From: Candidatus Aminicenantota bacterium
GTDB lineage: Bacteria; Acidobacteriota; Aminicenantia; Aminicenantales; JAFGBC01
Length of the DNA stretch: 10,650 nt
NCBI GenBank assembly: GCA_016933355.1
Contig: JAFGBC010000112.1
Location: 1 to 10,650 of the forward strand
Direction of reading: 5' to 3'
Shown: positions 7,194-10,650 of the stretch, piece after piece
How the letters are laid out: each line of letters begins with the position of its first letter
How positions within the stretch are numbered: position 1 is the first letter of the stretch
The notes under the pieces: generated by a model
Seen by the model: only the letters and a program-made list of their open reading frames with translations
What the model was told of the DNA's origin: nothing
The model's database searches: none
Translations under genes and position numbers: made by a program

Positions 7194-9830
7194 ATGAGAT
7201 CCCAAGACATCCGCGACGCTTTTCTCCGGTTCTTCGCCGCCAAGGACCACAAGGTCGTCCCGAGCGCCCCGCTCCTGCCCAAGGACGACCCGACGCTTCT
7301 CTTCACGAACGCCGGGATGAACCCGTTCAAGAACGTCTTTCTCGGGCTCGCGACGCGGAGCTACAAGCGGGCGGCCAGCGTCCAAAAATGCATGCGCGTC
7401 TCCGGCAAGCACAACGACCTGGAGACGGTCGGACGGACGACCAAGCACCACACCTTCTTCGAGATGCTGGGCAATTTCTCGTTCGGCGACTACTTCAAGG
7501 TCGAGGCCTGCCTGTTCGCCTGGGAGCTGGTGACCGAGACCTTCCGGCTGTCGCCGGAGCGCATGGTCATCACCGTCTACGAGGAAGACGACGAGGCCTT
7601 CCGGATCTGGAACGAGCGGGTCGGCATTCCCGCCGACCGCATCTTCCGTTTCGGTAAAAAGGACAACTACTGGGCGATGGGGGAGACCGGCCCCTGCGGA
7701 CCCTGCTCCGAGATCCACTACGACATCGACCCGGGACTGGAGCCGGGCGCGCCCCGCGACCTGATCGAAAAGGGGAGCGACCGCTTTTGCGAGCTCTGGA
7801 ACCTCGTCTTCATGGAGTTCAGCCAGGACGGCCGGGGCGGGATCGCCCGCCTGCCCTCGCCCTCGATCGACACCGGGATGGGCCTGGAGCGGATGGCGGC
7901 CGTCCTCCAGGGCAAGACGAGCAACTTCGAGACCGACCTGTTCCGTCCGCTGATCGACCGGGTGTGTGAACGGGCGGGCCGCGAGTATCCGGCCCGGGAC
8001 GAGGGCGACGTCTCTGTCCGGATCATCGCCGACCACGTCCGGGCCGCGACGTTCCTGATCGGGGACGGCGCCATGCCCGCCAACGACGGCCGCGGCTATG
8101 TTCTGCGCCGCCTCATCCGGCGCGCTTTCCGGAACGGGAATCTGATCGGCCTGGAGACGCCTTTCCTGTTCGACCTGGTCGGGGTCGTGGTCGACGTCAT
8201 GAAGGACGCCTACCCCGAGCTCCTCGCCTCGTCCGCCTACATCGCCAAGGTCTGCCTCTCGGAGGAGGAGCGCTTCGCGTCTACGCTCGCCTCGGGGCTA
8301 CGCTATTTCCGCCAGTATGCCGACGAGGTGCGGGCCGCGGGCGGCGCGGTCCTGGACGGCGGGCGCGCCTTCAAGCTCTACGACACGTTCGGATTCCCGC
8401 TCGACCTGACTCAGGACCTGGCGGCCGAGGATGGCCTCCGCGTCGACGAGGCCGGCTTCAAGGACGAGCTCGAGAAGCAACGAAGCCAGGCCCGCCAATC
8501 CTGGAAGGGCGAAGCCAAGGTCCGCGCCAAGCAGGCCTACGAGAGCCTGAAATCCCTCCGGGTTCGCTTCGTCGGCTACGAGGAGGCGTCCGTGTCCGAC
8601 GCCGAGGTCATCGGGCTCATCAAGGACGGACGCCCGGCCGCAGACATCCGCGAGGGCGACGCGGCCGAGGTCGTGCTGGACAAGACGCCCTTCTACGCCG
8701 AGATGGGCGGCCAGGTCGGCGACAGCGGCGTTCTCAAGAACGCGGGGTTTTCGGCCGTTGTCGAGACGACCCTGGCGCCGCTCCCCGACGTCATCAGTCA
8801 CAAGGTGGAAGTCCTGTCCGGCGCCCTCCGCCTCGGAGACCGGGTCGAGGCGGCCTACGACGCGCCCCGCCGCAACGCCATCCGCCGCAACCACACGGCG
8901 ACCCATCTCCTCCATGCCGCCCTGCGCGAAATCCTGGGCGACCACGTCAAGCAGGCCGGGTCTTTGGTCTCCCCGTCCAAGCTCCGCTTCGACTTCACCC
9001 ACTACGCGGCGCTGCGCCGCGAGGAGATCGCCCGGGTCGAGGCGCTGGTCAACGAGCGGATCTGGGCCGACCTCCCGGTCCGGACCCGAGAAACGAGTCT
9101 CGAGGAGGGGATCCGCGAGGGCGCGACGGCCATCTTCGAGGAGAAATACGGAGAACAGGTCCGGGTCGTCTCCGTCGGCGATATCAGCAAGGAGCTCTGC
9201 GGCGGCGTCCATGTCGCGGCGACCGGGCAGGTCGGGATGGTCAAGATCGTGAGCGAGTCGAGCGTCGCCGCCGGGATGCGGCGCATCGAAGCGGTCAGCG
9301 GAGAGGAAGCGCTCCGCTTCGCGCAGGAATCCGACGCCCTTCTCGCCGACCTCCAGGACAGCTTGGGCATCCCCCGTTCCGAGCTGGTCGCCCAAGTCGA
9401 CCGCCTCCGAGAGACGATCAAGGACCGGGACAAGGAGATCAAGGCGCTGCGCCTGAAGCTGACCCGCGGCCCGGCGGCGGCCGCCGAGGACGCGGTCCGG
9501 GAGGTCAAGGGCGTCCGGGTTCTGACCCGAAAGGTCGAGGGGCTGGCCGCGGCCGAGCTCCGCGAACTCGCGGATGAGCTCAAGCGGAAGATCGGGAGCG
9601 GTGTCGTCGTCCTCGGCGCCGTCGACGGACCTAAAGCCCTGCTCGTCGTCGCCGTCTCCAAGGATTTGGCCGATCGGCTGAGAGCCGACGCGATCATCCG
9701 GAAAATCGCCCCGCTTGTTGGCGGCGGGGGAGGAGGGCGGCCCGAATTCGCCCAGGCGGGCGGCGGCCGGCCCGAAGGACTCGACCGGGCGCTCGAAGAA
9801 AGCGCCGCGGCCGTCGAGGCCCTCCTCTGA
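7194..9830 (+). CDS. alaS: Alanyl-tRNA synthetase
   Basis: Class II synthetase that charges tRNA-Ala with alanine and hydrolyses mischarged Ser- or Gly-tRNA. Full length at 878 residues (E. coli 876). The catalytic core (about 1-240) has LFTNAGMNPFK, GKHNDLETVGRT, HHTFFEMLGNFSFGDYFK and the class II motif 3 TGMGLERM. The tRNA-recognition domain follows. The editing domain contains the zinc ligands His567 and His571 (HTATH) and Cys669 and His673 (CGGVH, where most bacteria have CGGTH). A short coiled segment (about 740-757) leads to the C-Ala domain, ending with the glycine-rich GGGGGGRPEFAQAGG. ATG 7194 is chosen because the product begins RSQDIRDAFLRFF, as in other AlaRS proteins. The ribosome binding site is weak, with only a distant GAGG at 7177-7180. 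It follows pilT by 34 bases and is probably co-transcribed. Confidence 0.97.
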   Translation: MRSQDIRDAFLRFFAAKDHKVVPSAPLLPKDDPTLLFTNAGMNPFKNVFLGLATRSYKRAASVQKCMRVSGKHNDLETVGRTTKHHTFFEMLGNFSFGDYFKVEACLFAWELVTETFRLSPERMVITVYEEDDEAFRIWNERVGIPADRIFRFGKKDNYWAMGETGPCGPCSEIHYDIDPGLEPGAPRDLIEKGSDRFCELWNLVFMEFSQDGRGGIARLPSPSIDTGMGLERMAAVLQGKTSNFETDLFRPLIDRVCERAGREYPARDEGDVSVRIIADHVRAATFLIGDGAMPANDGRGYVLRRLIRRAFRNGNLIGLETPFLFDLVGVVVDVMKDAYPELLASSAYIAKVCLSEEERFASTLASGLRYFRQYADEVRAAGGAVLDGGRAFKLYDTFGFPLDLTQDLAAEDGLRVDEAGFKDELEKQRSQARQSWKGEAKVRAKQAYESLKSLRVRFVGYEEASVSDAEVIGLIKDGRPAADIREGDAAEVVLDKTPFYAEMGGQVGDSGVLKNAGFSAVVETTLAPLPDVISHKVEVLSGALRLGDRVEAAYDAPRRNAIRRNHTATHLLHAALREILGDHVKQAGSLVSPSKLRFDFTHYAALRREEIARVEALVNERIWADLPVRTRETSLEEGIREGATAIFEEKYGEQVRVVSVGDISKELCGGVHVAATGQVGMVKIVSESSVAAGMRRIEAVSGEEALRFAQESDALLADLQDSLGIPRSELVAQVDRLRETIKDRDKEIKALRLKLTRGPAAAAEDAVREVKGVRVLTRKVEGLAAAELRELADELKRKIGSGVVVLGAVDGPKALLVVAVSKDLADRLRADAIIRKIAPLVGGGGGGRPEFAQAGGGRPEGLDRALEESAAAVEALL

Positions 9831-9840
9831 GGCGGCCCAA

Positions 9841-9860
9841 AATCACCCCCAAAGGGGATT
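9841..9860 (+). terminator. Weak imperfect hairpin after alaS
   Basis: AATC (9841-9844) and CCC (9848-9850) can pair with GGGGATT (9854-9860) around an AAA loop, with a three-base bulge ACC. No proper T-run follows. It could mark the end of the alaS transcript, but the stem is short and interrupted. Confidence 0.2.
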
Positions 9861-9893
9861 GTCAAGCGGCCTGTTTTCGGGCAGGATAGAATT

Positions 9894-9897
9894 AGGA
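9894..9897 (+). promoter_or_regulatory. Ribosome binding site of the lytic transglycosylase gene
   Basis: AGGA five bases before ATG 9903 supports that start over the in-frame ATG at 9921, which would begin the protein at MKRW with no matching site upstream. Confidence 0.5.
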
Positions 9898-9902
9898 ATC
9901 AG

Positions 9903-10493
9903 ATGACGGCCTTGACCCCAATGAAGCGTTGGTACGCCCTCGGCGCGGCCGCGCTTCTCTGCGGGCTCGCGGCCGGGCCGGCCGTCGCGGCGGGAGCCGA
10001 CCACCCCCTCAAAAAGGCCTACGATCCCCTCGTCAGCGCGGCCGCCTACAGGCACCGCATCCCGGTCGAACTCGTCCATTCCATCATAAAAGTCGAGTCC
10101 AACTACAACGCGAACGCGGTTTCCTCCAAGGGCGCGACCGGCCTCATGCAGCTCATGCCCGACACGGCCCGCGCCTACGGCGTCGTCGACCCTTTCGACC
10201 CCGCCCAGAACATCGAGGGCGGCGTCCGCTACCTCAAGGACCTCATCAAGCTCTTCGACCGCCAGACGAACAAGGTCCTGGCCGCCTACAACGCCGGCCA
10301 GGAAGCGATCAAGAAGTACGGCGGCATCCCGCCCTACCGGGAGACGCGGAACTACATCCAGCGCGTCATGGCCGGCGGCTACAACAAGCCGCTCATCACG
10401 ACGCGGACGCCGATCTACCGCTATTACGACGATTCGGGAAAGCTGGTCCTGACGAACGACTATAACCTCTATCTATCCAAAAAAGCCCGCTGA
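9903..10493 (+). CDS. Secreted lytic transglycosylase (SLT domain) with short C-terminal extension
   Basis: Cleaves the MurNAc-GlcNAc bond of peptidoglycan, forming 1,6-anhydro-MurNAc; acts outside the cytoplasmic membrane. The 196 residues begin with a Sec signal peptide: basic KR at 8-9, a hydrophobic stretch at about 11-25 and a likely cleavage after AVA at 27-29. Cys20 is not in a good lipobox (ALLC), so a lipoprotein is unlikely. The SLT domain (about 40-160) has the catalytic Glu65 in VESNYN, GLMQLMP, NIEGGVRYL and AAYNAG. After a linker, residues 171-188 (from IYRYYDDSGK to NDYN) resemble the small beta motif of DUF4124-type proteins. The gene stands 72 bases after alaS and ends in a hairpin shared with the convergent gene. 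Specific family (Slt, MltC-like or other) cannot be fixed by eye, so no symbol is given. Confidence 0.9.
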   Translation: MTALTPMKRWYALGAAALLCGLAAGPAVAAGADHPLKKAYDPLVSAAAYRHRIPVELVHSIIKVESNYNANAVSSKGATGLMQLMPDTARAYGVVDPFDPAQNIEGGVRYLKDLIKLFDRQTNKVLAAYNAGQEAIKKYGGIPPYRETRNYIQRVMAGGYNKPLITTRTPIYRYYDDSGKLVLTNDYNLYLSKKAR

Positions 10494-10514
10494 GGCGAGG
10501 CCCCCTCGGTCAGC
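10479..10514 (-). terminator. Intrinsic terminator of the minus-strand gene, shared hairpin with the convergent gene
   Basis: GCTGA (10489-10493) pairs with TCAGC (10510-10514), and CGAGG (10496-10500) with CCTCG (10504-10508), around a CCC loop with a small internal mismatch (GG opposite G). Read on the - strand, the stem is followed after four bases by six Ts (A-run 10479-10484 on the + strand), the classical intrinsic terminator form. On the + strand no T-run follows, so there it would be at most a 3' end hairpin. Confidence 0.65.
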
Positions 10515-10650
10515 CCGCGAACCCCTTGACGACGATCCCGCACGGCGCGACCTCGAAGACCGCCGGCAACGCGCCGAGCTGTTCGCCGTCGAGCTCGAGC
10601 AGGACGGGATCGGGATCCTCGCTGACCGCCTCGATCCGCCGGCCGCGGAC
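10510..10650 (-). CDS. C-terminal end of a probable diacylglycerol kinase/YegS-family lipid kinase (partial)
   Basis: The - strand is open from the window edge (10650) to a TGA at 10510-10512, giving 46 residues; the start lies outside. The fragment contains LLELDGEQLGALPAVFEV followed by APCGIVVKG. This matches the tail of DAGK-catalytic family proteins, where a conserved DGE is followed by a Leu-Gly, a Pro, and a strand with F-E-V ahead of a last hydrophobic strand. Such enzymes phosphorylate diacylglycerol or related lipids at the inner membrane face. The ATP-binding GGDGT motif would be upstream and cannot be seen. Codon use (strong C/G at third positions) matches the neighbours. It converges on the transglycosylase gene with 16 bases between the two stops. 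Confidence 0.68.
   Translation of the reverse strand, partial: VRGRRIEAVSEDPDPVLLELDGEQLGALPAVFEVAPCGIVVKGFAG

Noticed and set aside
6008..7330. Long - strand open frame opposite the pilT-like gene
   Set aside because: Antisense shadow of the ATPase gene, rich in Asp, Val, Leu and Arg, with no recognisable domain.
9859..9892. TTGTCA (9859-9864) and TAGAAT (9887-9892) as a promoter for the transglycosylase gene
   Set aside because: The spacing is 22 bases, too long for a sigma70 promoter, and a start seven bases after TAGAAT would leave out the ribosome binding site AGGA at 9894-9897.

Overview
The window is a GC-rich (about two thirds G+C by eye), densely coded bacterial chromosome segment with nine genes on the + strand and one gene fragment on the - strand at the right edge. 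Third codon positions are strongly biased to C and G throughout, and no part looks compositionally foreign. The gene set is housekeeping: protein folding, rRNA modification, amino-acid metabolism, tRNA charging, pilus motor, cell wall. The presence of type IV pilus retraction machinery and a Hanks-type kinase, and the style of the proteins, suggest a deep-branching Gram-negative-type lineage such as Acidobacteriota/Aminicenantota or a former deltaproteobacterial group. That placement is an impression, not a computed result. No mobile element, CRISPR array, tRNA or rRNA gene was seen.

Region 1 (1-4955) is a compact probable operon: grpE (5' end missing), a DnaK-family Hsp70, dnaJ, rsmE and a serine/threonine protein kinase. 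Gaps run from a few bases of overlap to 16 bases. The first three make the Hsp70 chaperone cycle: DnaJ delivers substrate and stimulates ATP hydrolysis, DnaK binds peptide, GrpE exchanges nucleotide. rsmE (16S rRNA m3U1498 methyltransferase) downstream of dnaJ is a familiar bacterial arrangement, here without the prmA gene that often lies between them. The notable point is that this DnaK ends just after its beta substrate-binding domain and lacks the helical lid. The kinase that closes the cluster is soluble and carries a C-terminal four-cysteine zinc-ribbon-like tail.

Region 2 (4956-9830) starts with a GC-rich hairpin and a promoter-like sequence. It holds ilvE (branched-chain aminotransferase), a PilT/PilU-family pilus retraction ATPase and full-length alaS (alanyl-tRNA synthetase), separated by 28 and 34 bases. 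Their functions are unrelated; they are probably co-transcribed by proximity.

Region 3 (9831-10650) has a small secreted lytic transglycosylase, then a convergent pair of stops joined in one hairpin that has the form of an intrinsic terminator for the - strand. Beyond it lie the last 46 codons of a - strand gene whose tail resembles the diacylglycerol kinase/YegS lipid kinase family. No gene-free stretch is longer than 79 bases.

I see no convincing new multi-gene system. The best leads are the lidless DnaK inside a complete grpE-dnaK-dnaJ operon and the zinc-tailed kinase coupled to it.
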